Part shown: positions 8,392 to 16,646 of the stretch, piece by piece
Layout: each line of letters starts with the position of its first letter
How positions within the stretch are numbered: the first letter of the stretch is position 1
Origin: Neisseria elongata subsp. elongata
GTDB taxonomy: Bacteria; Pseudomonadota; Gammaproteobacteria; Burkholderiales; Neisseriaceae
Assembly: GCF_900113545.1 (NCBI RefSeq)
Contig: NZ_FOPS01000008.1
Coordinates: 27,908-91,907, forward strand
Length of the DNA: 64,000 nt
Reading direction: 5' to 3'
Program-made: the position numbers and the translations under genes
The notes under the pieces: generated by a model
What the model saw: the letters and a program-made list of their open reading frames with translations, nothing else
Databases searched by the model: none
Told to the model about the DNA's origin: nothing

Positions 8392-9060
8392 TCAGACGGC
8401 CTCTATGCTTCCTTGCCGTTGCAAAAAGCCTTCCAGCTCGCCAAAGCAGGACAAGATACCGATGTTCGGCGCGCTCTGCAAGGTTTCGCGGCTATGCGCG
8501 CCCGTTACCACGCCTATCCCGCGCGCACCGGCATGGGCGGCCATTTCGAGATCGAAGGCGGTATCGCCGATGACGATGCTTTCAGACGGCATCACGCCCA
8601 GTTCGTCGCACAGCCGCCACACCATATCGGGCGCGGGCTTGGACGGGCATTCGGACGCGCAGGCCGTTGCCAGCCAAAAATCCCCCGTACCGGTTTGGGC
8701 TATGGCCTGATTCAAACCGCTGCGCCCCTTGCCCGTGGCCACCGACAGCCAGTACCCCGCCTCCCGCAGGCGTTCCAGGGTGGGCGGTACGTCGGGAAAC
8801 AGCCGCATATGGCGGTTGTTCGGATTCAGATAATGCGCGGCATAAGTTTCCACCAGTTCTTCATGTTTGCCCATGCCCGCAGTCGGCGCAAGCTGCTGCA
8901 TCATCTGCATCAGGCTGCGGCCGATTAAGTTGCGGATTCGGTCGGCGGGCGGTTTGGCCAGCCCGCATTCGTAAAAGGCCTGCTGCACGGTTTCGATAAT
9001 CGGGTTGGTGGTGTCGGCCAGCGTGCCGTCCCAATCGAAGATAAGCAGTTTAGACTGCAT
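8392..9060 (-). CDS. HAD-superfamily phosphatase, phosphoglycolate phosphatase-like
   Basis: A 222-residue HAD hydrolase of the Gph/PGP group. Motif I is FDWDGTLADT (residues 7-16, nucleophile Asp), motif II lies around SVATGKGRSGLNQAI, and motif III/IV is ESIVIGDTAFDLEMAAHAG. The cap is of the small helical type (FYECGLAKPPADRIRNLIGRSLMQMM). The ATG at 9060 follows a strong GGAGGGAG ribosome binding site. The last three residues and stop, EAV-stop, are read from a DUS. The substrate cannot be fixed from sequence; phosphoglycolate or a related sugar phosphate, or pyrophosphate-type activity, is possible. The LOG-family gene is 17 bases upstream, suggesting an operon. Confidence 0.87.
   Translation of the reverse strand: MQSKLLIFDWDGTLADTTNPIIETVQQAFYECGLAKPPADRIRNLIGRSLMQMMQQLAPTAGMGKHEELVETYAAHYLNPNNRHMRLFPDVPPTLERLREAGYWLSVATGKGRSGLNQAIAQTGTGDFWLATACASECPSKPAPDMVWRLCDELGVMPSESIVIGDTAFDLEMAAHAGARGIGVVTGAHSRETLQSAPNIGILSCFGELEGFLQRQGSIEAV
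8581..8592 (-). repeat. AT-dialect DUS inside the phosphatase gene
   Basis: TTCAGACGGCAT is the inverse of ATGCCGTCTGAA, the form preferred by N. meningitidis and N. gonorrhoeae, in a window otherwise dominated by the AG form. Confidence 0.8.
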
Positions 9061-9077
9061 CGCTCCCTCCTGCGCCC

Positions 9078-9809
9078 TTACAAACCCAATTCCCAATCGG
9101 TGTTCGGATTGATGCAGAACCCGTCGGTACAGTTTTCGTAATGGCGGAAAATAATATCGGTTACTTCGTCGGCGGTGTCGGCCGTTTCAAACAAATCCAA
9201 ATCGTCGGGCTTGATAAAGCCGCGCGTCAAAAGCCGGTCGGCTATCCAATCAATCATCCCCTGCCAGAAATCTCGGCCGACCAAAATAATCGGACGGGGC
9301 GGAATCTTGCCGGTCTGCACCAGTGTCAGGCTTTCAAACAGCTCGTCCAGCGTGCCGAAGCCGCCGGGCATCACCACATACGCCACAGCGTGTTTCACAA
9401 ACATTACTTTGCGCGGGAAAAAATGTTGGAATTTAACCGACAAATCCTGATACGGATTGGACTGCTGTTCATGCGGCAGCACGATATTGAGGCCGACGGC
9501 GGGACTGCGTCCGGCAAACGCGCCCTTGTTGGCCGCTTCCATAATCCCCGGCCCGCCGCCGGAAATCACCGCGAAGCCCGCATCCGAGAGGCGGCGGGCA
9601 ATCAGTTCGGCCAGCAGGTAGTCGGGATGGTTTACCGGCGTGCGCGCGCTGCCGTATATGCTGACGGCGGGATAGATGGCGCGCAGTTCTTCGCCTGCCT
9701 CGACGAACTCAGACATGATTTTCAGCAAATGATAGCTTTCGCGCGCCTGAATTTCGTTGCGCGTGCCATCGGGCAGGATGGGGTGCGGCAGCTTGTCTTG
9801 CAAGGGCAT
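9078..9809 (-). CDS. LOG-family protein (TIGR00730), putative nucleotide 5'-monophosphate nucleosidase
   Basis: A 243-residue Rossmann-fold protein with both LOG signatures: GGGPGIMEAANKGAF (about 86-100) and PGGFGTLDELFESLTLVQTGK (about 148-168), where PGGxGTxxE is the catalytic and nucleotide-binding motif. Members cleave the N-glycosidic bond of AMP or cytokinin riboside monophosphates; in bacteria the role is often nucleotide salvage or unclear. The C-terminus has a family-specific extension (HYENCTDGFCINPNTDWELGL). The gene lies 17 bases upstream of the HAD phosphatase, which suggests coupled expression. A DUS hairpin separates it from the peroxidase gene. Confidence 0.85.
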   Translation of the reverse strand: MPLQDKLPHPILPDGTRNEIQARESYHLLKIMSEFVEAGEELRAIYPAVSIYGSARTPVNHPDYLLAELIARRLSDAGFAVISGGGPGIMEAANKGAFAGRSPAVGLNIVLPHEQQSNPYQDLSVKFQHFFPRKVMFVKHAVAYVVMPGGFGTLDELFESLTLVQTGKIPPRPIILVGRDFWQGMIDWIADRLLTRGFIKPDDLDLFETADTADEVTDIIFRHYENCTDGFCINPNTDWELGL

Positions 9810-9884
9810 GGGGGCAACTCCGAATTGGGAAAACGGCGGTTATAAACCGATTTGCGCCGCACTGCAAATCTGTCTGCCGATTCA

Positions 9885-9938
9885 GAGGCCGTCTGAAAAC
9901 CCCGCTTGCGATACGGAAACGGGTTTTCAGACGGCCTC
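9885..9938. terminator. DUS hairpin terminator after the peroxidase gene
   Basis: An inverted DUS pair extended by flanking matches (GTTTTC against GAAAAC) forms a long stem between the end of the leftward peroxidase gene and the LOG gene. Confidence 0.8.
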
Positions 9939-9956
9939 AAACTGCGGCGGGCGCGT

Positions 9957-11246
9957 TTATTTGTCTACAAGCAAACTTTGGCCGAGGAAGCCGCCCTTTT
10001 CCACGCCGGGGAGGGTGAAGAAATAACCGCCGCCGAACGGGCTGATGTATTCCTCCAAGGGTTCCAGATTGAGTAGGTTTTGCACAAAGATAAAACCGTC
10101 AGCAAGATTGGCCTGATACATAACCAGAATCAGGCCGACGTCCAACTGGCCGGACTTGGCCAAACCCATGGAATAGTTGAACGGGCGGCGGAACAGCAAA
10201 TGCTTTTTCATGAACTCAGGGTCGCGCGGATTACCCAGCCGTATATGGCTGTCGGTAGGGACGGCCTTGCCTTCCGGGTCTTTGGCATAGTCGGGAATGT
10301 CGCCCTCTTTTTTCATGCCTAAGGGCGCGCCGCTGTATTTTTCGCGGCCGAAAATGGCCTGTTGCTCCTGCAAGGGCGTCCTGTCCCAAAATTCGACAAA
10401 ATGACGGATGATGCGTATGGCCTGATAGCTGCCGTTTTTCGTCCATGCCGGTTCGTCCAAACTGTTGGAAGCCACACCCGTCCACAATACTTGGTCGGCG
10501 ATTTCAGGCTTGCTGACGTCGGGGTTGGCCGTACCGTCGCGGAAGCCCAACAGGTTGCGCGACGCAATCGCGCCCGGCTCGGCCTTGGGCAGCCAGCCGT
10601 CCAGCGACCAACGGGTAATCGCGTATTTGGCGGTGTTTTTGATGATGTCGCGCAGGGCGTTTTGACAGGTTTCGGGCGAAAAGGCGCAGATTTGGATGCC
10701 GATGTCGCCGTCGCACCATTCTTTTTGCAGTTTGTCGTTGGGGAAATCCTTCATTTCCTGCAAATGCTTGGGCTTTTTACCGCCCAACCCGAAACGTGCG
10801 TCAAACAGGCTCGCGCCGACGGATACGGTAACAGTCAGGCCGTCGGGCGGGACGGTTTTGCCCAGCAAGCCGCTGCCGGCAGGCGGCAGCTTTTCGTCGC
10901 CGTCCACCAGTTCTCCGCCTTTGGTCAGAAATTCGATGCGGGCGGTCAGGGTGCGGAAATAGTTGATGAGCTGGGAAATATCGGAAACGGTAACATCAAA
11001 GGCGCAGAGGATGCCGAAGGTTTGGTGCGGCGTGGTAATGCCGGCCTGATGTACGCCGTAGCAGTCGTAGGAAGTTTGGCTGTGGCTGCCGTTGCCGGAG
11101 CAGTCGGCGGCGGCTTTGCCCTCGGGCGATGAAGCCGTTTGAGCGGATTGGCCGCCTTGTCCGCAGGCCGTCAGTGCGGCGGCAGCCGAAACGGCGGCAG
11201 CGGTTTTGAGCAGTTTGCGGCGGTCGGGATTGTCGGGCTGTTGCAT
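9957..11246 (-). CDS. efeB: Dyp-type heme peroxidase (EfeB/DeferriDyP-like), Tat-exported
   Basis: A 429-residue heme peroxidase likely exported folded by Tat: the N-terminus has DRRKLLKTAAAVSAAAALTACGQ, with a twin arginine and a possible lipobox (LTAC). The Dyp family motif GFRDGTANP is present, with the proximal heme histidine region further on (IRIIRHFVEFWDRTPLQEQQAIFGREK). Relatives include EfeB, which takes part in iron uptake or deferrochelation with EfeU and EfeO, neither of which is here. The ATG at 11246 follows AGGAGAAA; earlier in-frame starts lack a site. The C-terminal part has the usual FRRPFNYSMGLAKSGQLDVGLILVMYQANLADGFI. Confidence 0.88.
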   Translation of the reverse strand: MQQPDNPDRRKLLKTAAAVSAAAALTACGQGGQSAQTASSPEGKAAADCSGNGSHSQTSYDCYGVHQAGITTPHQTFGILCAFDVTVSDISQLINYFRTLTARIEFLTKGGELVDGDEKLPPAGSGLLGKTVPPDGLTVTVSVGASLFDARFGLGGKKPKHLQEMKDFPNDKLQKEWCDGDIGIQICAFSPETCQNALRDIIKNTAKYAITRWSLDGWLPKAEPGAIASRNLLGFRDGTANPDVSKPEIADQVLWTGVASNSLDEPAWTKNGSYQAIRIIRHFVEFWDRTPLQEQQAIFGREKYSGAPLGMKKEGDIPDYAKDPEGKAVPTDSHIRLGNPRDPEFMKKHLLFRRPFNYSMGLAKSGQLDVGLILVMYQANLADGFIFVQNLLNLEPLEEYISPFGGGYFFTLPGVEKGGFLGQSLLVDK

Positions 11247-11261
11247 ATTTTTCTCCTGAAA

Positions 11262-11300
11262 AGGCCGTCTGAAACCGGAAAAACGGTTTTCAGACGGCAT
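11262..11300. terminator. Mixed-dialect DUS hairpin between engB and the peroxidase gene
   Basis: The left arm is AGGCCGTCTGAAACCG (AG form) and the right arm is the inverse of ATGCCGTCTGAA (AT form, 11289-11300). It can end engB transcripts before the peroxidase gene. Confidence 0.72.
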
Positions 11301-11402
11301 CATTTACCTGAATGTGAATCTCTTTCGATTACAATACCCGCCTTTTCAGACGGCTTCAAGTATTAGAATCAAATTTCGGCCGGGCGGATGTCCCAAATAT
11401 GC

Positions 11403-12035
11403 TCAAACAGGACAACCTTCTTCCGCCGGCTCTGTATCCAACCGTACAAACCAGCCGCCCACCACGTTTTCCACTTCTTCCATGCCCTGCTTTTTCAAAC
11501 TCGAAAACAGTTGCACCGACACATCCTGCCGCTCTGAAAACGGTTTTAACGCTTTCTTGACAGAAGACAAGGTTTTAATCTGTTCGTTCTTAGATAATTT
11601 GTCGGCCTTTGAAAGCAGGATATGCACCGGCCTGCCAGTTTTGGCGAAAAAATCCAACATTTGGATGTCCAGCGGCTTGAGCGGATGACGGCAATCCATA
11701 ATCAACACCAAACCGATGAGTTGATGCCGTGTCTGCAAATAATCGCCCAACAGGGTTACCCAATGCTGACGCACCGCCTCCGGTACGGCCGCGTAGCCGT
11801 AACCGGGCAAATCAACCATAAAATGACCGTTGGCCAGTTCGAAAAAATTGATATGCTGCGTACGTCCGGGCGTTTTCGATACATAGGCCAGACGAACATG
11901 GTTGCACAGCGTATTGATCGCACTGGATTTGCCCGCGTTGGACCGTCCGACGAAGGCTATTTCGGCTCCCGTATCGGGCAAATCTTTCAAGTGGTTTACC
12001 GTAGTAAAAAATTTTGCGTTTTGAAATAAGTTCAT
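11403..12035 (-). CDS. engB: EngB (YihA/YsxC), ribosome-biogenesis GTPase
   Basis: A 210-residue essential GTPase that helps assemble the 50S subunit and is often listed as a septum-formation GTP-binding protein. The G1 motif is [14 protein letters not shown] (about 32-45), G3 is DLPGYGYA (about 80-87), and G4 is the usual TKAD form seen as [26 protein letters not shown] is the switch-I region typical of EngB. It starts [20 protein letters not shown]. It runs divergently from the cytochrome c4 gene over a 148-base gap, an arrangement seen in other Neisseria as far as I recall. Confidence 0.93.
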   Translation of the reverse strand: MNLFQNAKFFTTVNHLKDLPDTGAEIAFVGRSNAGKSSAINTLCNHVRLAYVSKTPGRTQHINFFELANGHFMVDLPGYGYAAVPEAVRQHWVTLLGDYLQTRHQLIGLVLIMDCRHPLKPLDIQMLDFFAKTGRPVHILLSKADKLSKNEQIKTLSSVKKALKPFSERQDVSVQLFSSLKKQGMEEVENVVGGWFVRLDTEPAEEGCPV

Positions 12036-12183
12036 AACTATGGAAAAAACAGGTAAATTTGGTATAGAATACCACGTTTGCCGAATAATCGGTTTAAAGC
12101 GACGGAATTCCGCCGCATATTTTGAGTATCACAGATAAAAAAGGGTATTGCGGATACCGCAATGCCGCAATCAGGAGCCTTCC

Positions 12184-12813
12184 ATGAAACGTACCACCTT
12201 ACTGACTCTGGCATTGGCGTGCGGTGCGGTGTTTGCCGCGCCGAAGGCCGATTTGGCCAAAGGCAAGCAGATCGCCCAAACCGTATGCGCGGCCTGCCAT
12301 GCCGCCGACGGCAACAGCGGCATTTCCTCCTACCCGAAACTTTCGTCGCAACATGCCACATACATAATTAAAGAAACCGTTGCCATCAAAGACGGCAAAC
12401 GGACAACCGGCGGAGCGGCAGCTATGCGCCCGATGGTAGGCAGCCTGAGTGCGCAGGATATTGCCGACGTGGCCGCTTTCTATGCCACCCAAACTCCGAA
12501 ACCGGGTGAGGCCAATCCGAAAGACAATCTGGACCTGGGCGCCAAAATCTTCCGCGGCGGGCTGTCCGAGAAAAAACTGCCTGCCTGTATGGCTTGCCAC
12601 GGCCCAAGCGGTGCGGGCATACCGGGCAGCGGCACCGATGTGTCCGCCTATCCCCGCTTGGGCGGCCAACACAAAGACTACACCATGACACAGCTGAAAG
12701 CCTATGCCTCCGGCCAGCGCAAAAGTCCCAACGGTATGATGGAAGACGTAGTCAAACGCATGTCTGAAGAAGAGATGAACGCCGTAGCCAACTTCATCCA
12801 AGGGCTGCATTGA
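12184..12813 (+). CDS. Diheme cytochrome c4
   Basis: Periplasmic electron carrier with two heme c groups that passes electrons from the bc1 complex to terminal oxidases. The 209-residue product has signal peptide MKRTTLLTLALACGAVFA, then CAACH at 35-39 and CMACH at 135-139. Methionine ligands are likely in MRPMVG and KSPNGMM. The internal duplication of two cytochrome c domains is clear. The ATG at 12184 follows GGAGCC. It lies directly upstream of the cytochrome c maturation genes resB and ccsB, whose work it needs. An inverted DUS pair follows the stop. Confidence 0.92.
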   Translation: MKRTTLLTLALACGAVFAAPKADLAKGKQIAQTVCAACHAADGNSGISSYPKLSSQHATYIIKETVAIKDGKRTTGGAAAMRPMVGSLSAQDIADVAAFYATQTPKPGEANPKDNLDLGAKIFRGGLSEKKLPACMACHGPSGAGIPGSGTDVSAYPRLGGQHKDYTMTQLKAYASGQRKSPNGMMEDVVKRMSEEEMNAVANFIQGLH

Positions 12814-12851
12814 TTTTCAGACGGCCTCCATCTGATAAAGGCCGTCTGAAT
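12814..12851. terminator. DUS hairpin after the cytochrome c4 gene
   Basis: TTTTCAGACGGCCT and AGGCCGTCTGAA in inverted array, starting at the stop codon of the cytochrome gene. Confidence 0.75.
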
Positions 12852-12965
12852 ACCACCATTGGAATAAACAATGACCATCGGGCTGCCGGTACATCCAACG
12901 TATCGGCAGCCCGATTTGTAGTAGAATCCACCTCTTTGTTTTCCCGAAATTTCTCTCCCCTAAAG

Positions 12966-14996
12966 ATGGCAACCGGTAAAAAAATCCCGCTTATCCGCCG
13001 CCCGTGGTTCGCTTTTTTAAGCTCCATGCGTTTCGCGGTTGCGCTGCTGTGCATATTAGGCATCGCCTCGGTCATCGGCACGGTTTTGCAGCAAAACCTG
13101 TCCTACACCGACTACATCGTCAAATTCGGCCCTTTCTGGAGCCGGATTTTCCAAGCACTCGGCCTGTTTGACGTTTACTCCTCCATCTGGTTTGTCGTCA
13201 TCATGCTGTTTCTGGTGCTCAGCACCGGCCTTTGCCTGTGGCGCAACATTCCGCCCTTTATGCGCGAAATGCGCTCGTTCCGCCTGAAAGCAAGCCGGCA
13301 GTCGCTTGCAGCCATGAAACACACCGCCCTGTTGGAAAACGGCCTTACCCCGTCTGTAGGCATGCGTTATTTCAACGTCCGCGGCTTCGCTGTCAAACAA
13401 GTCGAACGTGAAGACGGCTCGGTATTGGTTGCCGGTAAAAAAGGGGCGGCCAACAAATGGGGATACATTTTTGCCCACCTGGCCATCATTGTCATCTGCC
13501 TCGGCGGCCTGATAGACAGCAACCTGCTATTAAAAATCGGCATGCTGACCGGGAAAATAACTCCTGACAACACAGCGGTATTCGCCCGCAACTTCAAACC
13601 CGAAAGCATCTTAAGCGACGGCAATCCGTCATTTCGGGGCAACGTAAACCTCAGTGAAGGGCAAGAGGCCGACGTTGTTTTCCTGAATGCCGACCAAGGG
13701 CTTTTGGTTCAACAGTTGCCGTTTTCGGTCAAACTGAAAAAATTCCACATCGATTTCTACGATACCGGCATGCCGAGTGATTTTGCCAGCGATTTGGAAG
13801 TTACCGATAAAAAAACCGGCAAGGTCAGCGAACACACCATTCGGGTAAACCACCCACTCACCCTGCACGGCATTTCTATCTACCAGGCAAGCTTTGCCGA
13901 CGGCGGCTCCGGCCTCCAATTCAAAGCTTGGGATTTGGCGGCGAACAGCAGTCGTTTTGCCGAATTGAAAGGCACATCGATGAACAGTTTTCCGCTGAAT
14001 ATGGGCGGCGAACAAAAATTCACTTTGGAATTCGACAAATTCACATCGATGAACGTTGAAGACATGAGCGAACCGGCCAAAAAAGAGCAAGGTTTGAAAC
14101 AAAAACTTAACGATGCCCGCGCCGTGAAACAGGAGAAAAAATTCACCAACCTGGGTCCCAGCATCATCTACCGCCTGCGCGATTCTGCGGGACAGGCAAT
14201 AGAGTTCAAAAACTACATGCTGCCGATCAAGCAGGAAGATGACTACTTTTTCATCACAGGCACCCGCTCCGGCCTCGAGCAGCAATACCGCTGGTTGCGC
14301 ATTCCTGCCGACAGCAAACACAAGGCCGACACCTTCATGATTTGGCGCGAACTGATGAACGACGAAACCGTCCGCAGCCGCATCAGCACAGCCGCAGCCG
14401 CCAGCGCGCCGGAAGACATCCGTCCGCAATTCAAACAAGCCGTTGAAAACACCCTGCTCCTGTTCGCCCGCGGCGGCTATCTGGAATTGGATAAATTCGT
14501 CCAAACCGCGGTTCCTGAAAACGAACGGGAAAAAATGCGCGATTATTTCTATCAAATCCTAATCGGCGGTGCCAGCCTCACCTTAGACGAAGCCTTAAAC
14601 CGGCAAAACCTGCCTGCATGGCAACAGGAAGACAAACGCAACCGTTTCCTATTACACGCCATGGATGCCTATACCGGCCTGACGGAATATCCCGCACCCG
14701 TACTGTTGCAACTGGACAGCTTCCAAGAAGTCCGCTCCTCCGGCCTGCAGATGACGAAATCCCCGGGCGCGGTGTTGGTTTACATCGGATCGCTACTGCT
14801 GGTATTGGGCACTGTCTTTATGTTCTACATCCGCGAAAAACGCTTCTGGCTGTTATTCGAACCCAACGGCATCCGCTTTGCCATGTCGTCCAGCCGGCAC
14901 GAACGCGACCTGCAACGAGAATTCCCCGAACATCTGCAAGGCCTGAAACGGCTTGCCGAGGATTTAAACCATGATGCAAACCACCGACAACACTAA
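12966..14996 (+). CDS. resB: ResB, cytochrome c maturation protein (system II)
   Basis: A 676-residue inner-membrane protein (ResB/Ccs1) that with the CcsB/CcsA partner moves heme across the membrane and ligates it to apocytochromes. The N-terminus has several membrane helices (MRFAVALLCILGIASVIGTVLQQNLSY, IWFVVIMLFLVLSTGLCLW, WGYIFAHLAIIVICLGGLIDSNLL), followed by a large periplasmic domain with the family segment VNHPLTLHGISIYQASF, and a last helix near 600 (GAVLVYIGSLLLVLGTVFMFYI). The ATG at 12966 gives a natural N-terminus; the frame is open further upstream. Its 3' end overlaps ccsB by 26 bases, so the pair is coupled. Confidence 0.92.
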   Translation: MATGKKIPLIRRPWFAFLSSMRFAVALLCILGIASVIGTVLQQNLSYTDYIVKFGPFWSRIFQALGLFDVYSSIWFVVIMLFLVLSTGLCLWRNIPPFMREMRSFRLKASRQSLAAMKHTALLENGLTPSVGMRYFNVRGFAVKQVEREDGSVLVAGKKGAANKWGYIFAHLAIIVICLGGLIDSNLLLKIGMLTGKITPDNTAVFARNFKPESILSDGNPSFRGNVNLSEGQEADVVFLNADQGLLVQQLPFSVKLKKFHIDFYDTGMPSDFASDLEVTDKKTGKVSEHTIRVNHPLTLHGISIYQASFADGGSGLQFKAWDLAANSSRFAELKGTSMNSFPLNMGGEQKFTLEFDKFTSMNVEDMSEPAKKEQGLKQKLNDARAVKQEKKFTNLGPSIIYRLRDSAGQAIEFKNYMLPIKQEDDYFFITGTRSGLEQQYRWLRIPADSKHKADTFMIWRELMNDETVRSRISTAAAASAPEDIRPQFKQAVENTLLLFARGGYLELDKFVQTAVPENEREKMRDYFYQILIGGASLTLDEALNRQNLPAWQQEDKRNRFLLHAMDAYTGLTEYPAPVLLQLDSFQEVRSSGLQMTKSPGAVLVYIGSLLLVLGTVFMFYIREKRFWLLFEPNGIRFAMSSSRHERDLQREFPEHLQGLKRLAEDLNHDANHRQH

Positions 14997-16176
14997 AACA
15001 CACGCCGACCTACCACAGCACGAACTCTTGGCAGAACGTTCTTTTTGGCACTCTCTGGATGCTAGAGACTGGCTGTTTGCCGCCCTGATCCCGCTCATTG
15101 CCGCCTTCGTGCAATACACCCTGCCGCACAAAATGGATGTATACGAAGTCGTTATCCTCTGGTCGAGCGTAATCTGCACCGTCAGCCTGGGCTGGTTTTT
15201 CAAACCCATGCGCTGGTTCGTCCCGCTCTCGCTGGCACTGGCCTACGGCGGCGTATCCCTCTATGCAGGAAACTTCGGCAACAACGATAAATTCCTCCTG
15301 CGCTACTTCCTCAGCAGCCAGTCGGCGATTATGTGGCAATGCGCAATGATTTTTGCCGCCCTATTCGCCTACGCATGCGGCTCCCTGTTGGCTGCACACA
15401 AAAAAAGCCAAACCAATACCCTTCTCGGCATGGGTACCGCCTTCGGTTGGATCTCCGCCTTGGCGGGCTTTACCGGCCTCCTGGTTCGCTGGCACGAAAG
15501 CTACCTGTTGTTGGGCGATGCCGGCCATATCCCGGTTTCCAACCTCTATGAAGTCTTCATCCTTTTCCTCGTCATCAGCTCATTGATGTACTGGTATTAC
15601 GAAACCCGTTTTACCGTACAGCGGCTGGGCGTGTTCGTCTACACACTGATGGCCGGAATCGTCTGCTTCGTGCTGTGGTACAGCCTCGCGCGCAACGCAC
15701 AACAGATTCAACCGCTGATTCCCGCCCTGCAATCGTGGTGGATGAAAATCCACGTTCCGGCCAACTTCATCGGCTACGGCGCATTCTGTATGGCCGCCAT
15801 GCTCGGCGTGGCCCAGCTTATGGTCATCCGCAGCACCGAAAAAGGCAAAGCCAGCCGCCTGCCCGATTCAGCCGCCATTGAAGAAATCATGTACAAAGCC
15901 ATTGCCGTCGGCTTCCTGTTCTTTACCATCGCCACCATCCTAGGCGCACTGTGGGCGAAAGCCGCGTGGGGCGGTTATTGGAGTTGGGACCCGAAAGAAG
16001 TATGGGCACTCGTCGTCTGGCTGAACTACGCCACATGGCTGCACCTGCGGCTGGTTGTCGGCTGGCGTGGAAAAATATTGGCCTGGTGGGCGATTATCGG
16101 CCTCTTCATCACCGCCTTCGCCTTTGTCGGCGTCAACATGTTCCTCAGCGGCCTGCACTCCTACGGGGGACTGTAA
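14971..16176 (+). CDS. ccsB: CcsB (CcsA/ResC type), heme-handling cytochrome c synthase subunit
   Basis: A 401-residue polytopic membrane protein that holds heme in the tryptophan-rich WWD motif and presents it on the periplasmic side. The motif WGGYWSWD lies at 333-340, followed by PKEVWALVVWL. Conserved histidines for heme lie at about 174 (RWHESYLL), 261 (WWMKIHVPANF) and 357. The first 30 residues are polar, then alternating helices. It overlaps resB and forms with it a system II cytochrome c synthase. It matures cytochrome c4 upstream and cytochrome c1 (petC) downstream. Confidence 0.92.
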   Translation: MMQTTDNTKTHADLPQHELLAERSFWHSLDARDWLFAALIPLIAAFVQYTLPHKMDVYEVVILWSSVICTVSLGWFFKPMRWFVPLSLALAYGGVSLYAGNFGNNDKFLLRYFLSSQSAIMWQCAMIFAALFAYACGSLLAAHKKSQTNTLLGMGTAFGWISALAGFTGLLVRWHESYLLLGDAGHIPVSNLYEVFILFLVISSLMYWYYETRFTVQRLGVFVYTLMAGIVCFVLWYSLARNAQQIQPLIPALQSWWMKIHVPANFIGYGAFCMAAMLGVAQLMVIRSTEKGKASRLPDSAAIEEIMYKAIAVGFLFFTIATILGALWAKAAWGGYWSWDPKEVWALVVWLNYATWLHLRLVVGWRGKILAWWAIIGLFITAFAFVGVNMFLSGLHSYGGL

Positions 16177-16494
16177 TCCAACAAAAAGGCCGTCTGAAAA
16201 CGCAGTTATGCAACGTCTGAAGTCTTTAAGACTGACACCGTCATCATCAGATTTTAAATACTGTTGAAACATTTTCAGACGACCTCCAAACCACACATCC
16301 ATCAGCACACACCTGCAGCCCGACCCGACAAACACACCATCCTGCTGATAAGGCCGTCTGAAACGAAGTACCGAACAGTGCCGAGCTTCTGCAAAGCTCA
16401 AACAGAGTTGGAAGATGCAGAATTTCTGCACAGCCAACACAAAGCTTCCTAAAAACAAGCTCCTACCAAACTGCAGCACAGCCCCGCCCTACCT
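16177..16494. other. Gene-free stretch with DUS copies
   Basis: No credible gene is seen between ccsB and the Correia element. The stretch holds AG-dialect DUS at about 16188 and 16351 and one AGGTCGTCTGAA-type DUS inverse at 16274-16285, plus a short AT-rich part near 16230-16270. Confidence 0.6.
16274..16285 (-). repeat. DUS of the mucosa dialect (AGGTCGTCTGAA)
   Basis: TTCAGACGACCT differs by one base from the local AG dialect and matches the dialect described for the N. mucosa/sicca group. Confidence 0.7.
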
Positions 16495-16601
16495 TATAGT
16501 GGATTAAATTTAAATCAGGACAAGGCGACGAAGCCGCAGACAGTACAGATAGTACGGCAAGGCGAGGCAACGCCGTACTGGTTTAAATTTAATCCACTAT
16601 A
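16495..16601. repeat. Correia repeat enclosed element (CREE), 107 bp
   Basis: Bounded by TATAGTGGATTAAATTTAAA and its inverse ending in TTTAATCCACTATA, with the known Correia interior (ACAAGGCGACGAAGC and GTACGGCAAGGCGAGG). TA ends match the usual TA target. These miniature elements of pathogenic Neisseria can carry promoters, RNase III sites or terminators. This one lies 45 bases before the Nif3-like gene and could supply its 5' leader. It is the only copy in the window and is of the short, about 105-bp class. Confidence 0.93.
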
Positions 16602-16646
16602 TTTTCAGACGGCCTCCAACCACGCCAACCCGCAAAAGGAAACATC

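Noticed and set aside
16264..16452. 62-codon open frame between ccsB and the Correia element
   Set aside because: It reads through two DUS and has no ribosome binding site or family resemblance.
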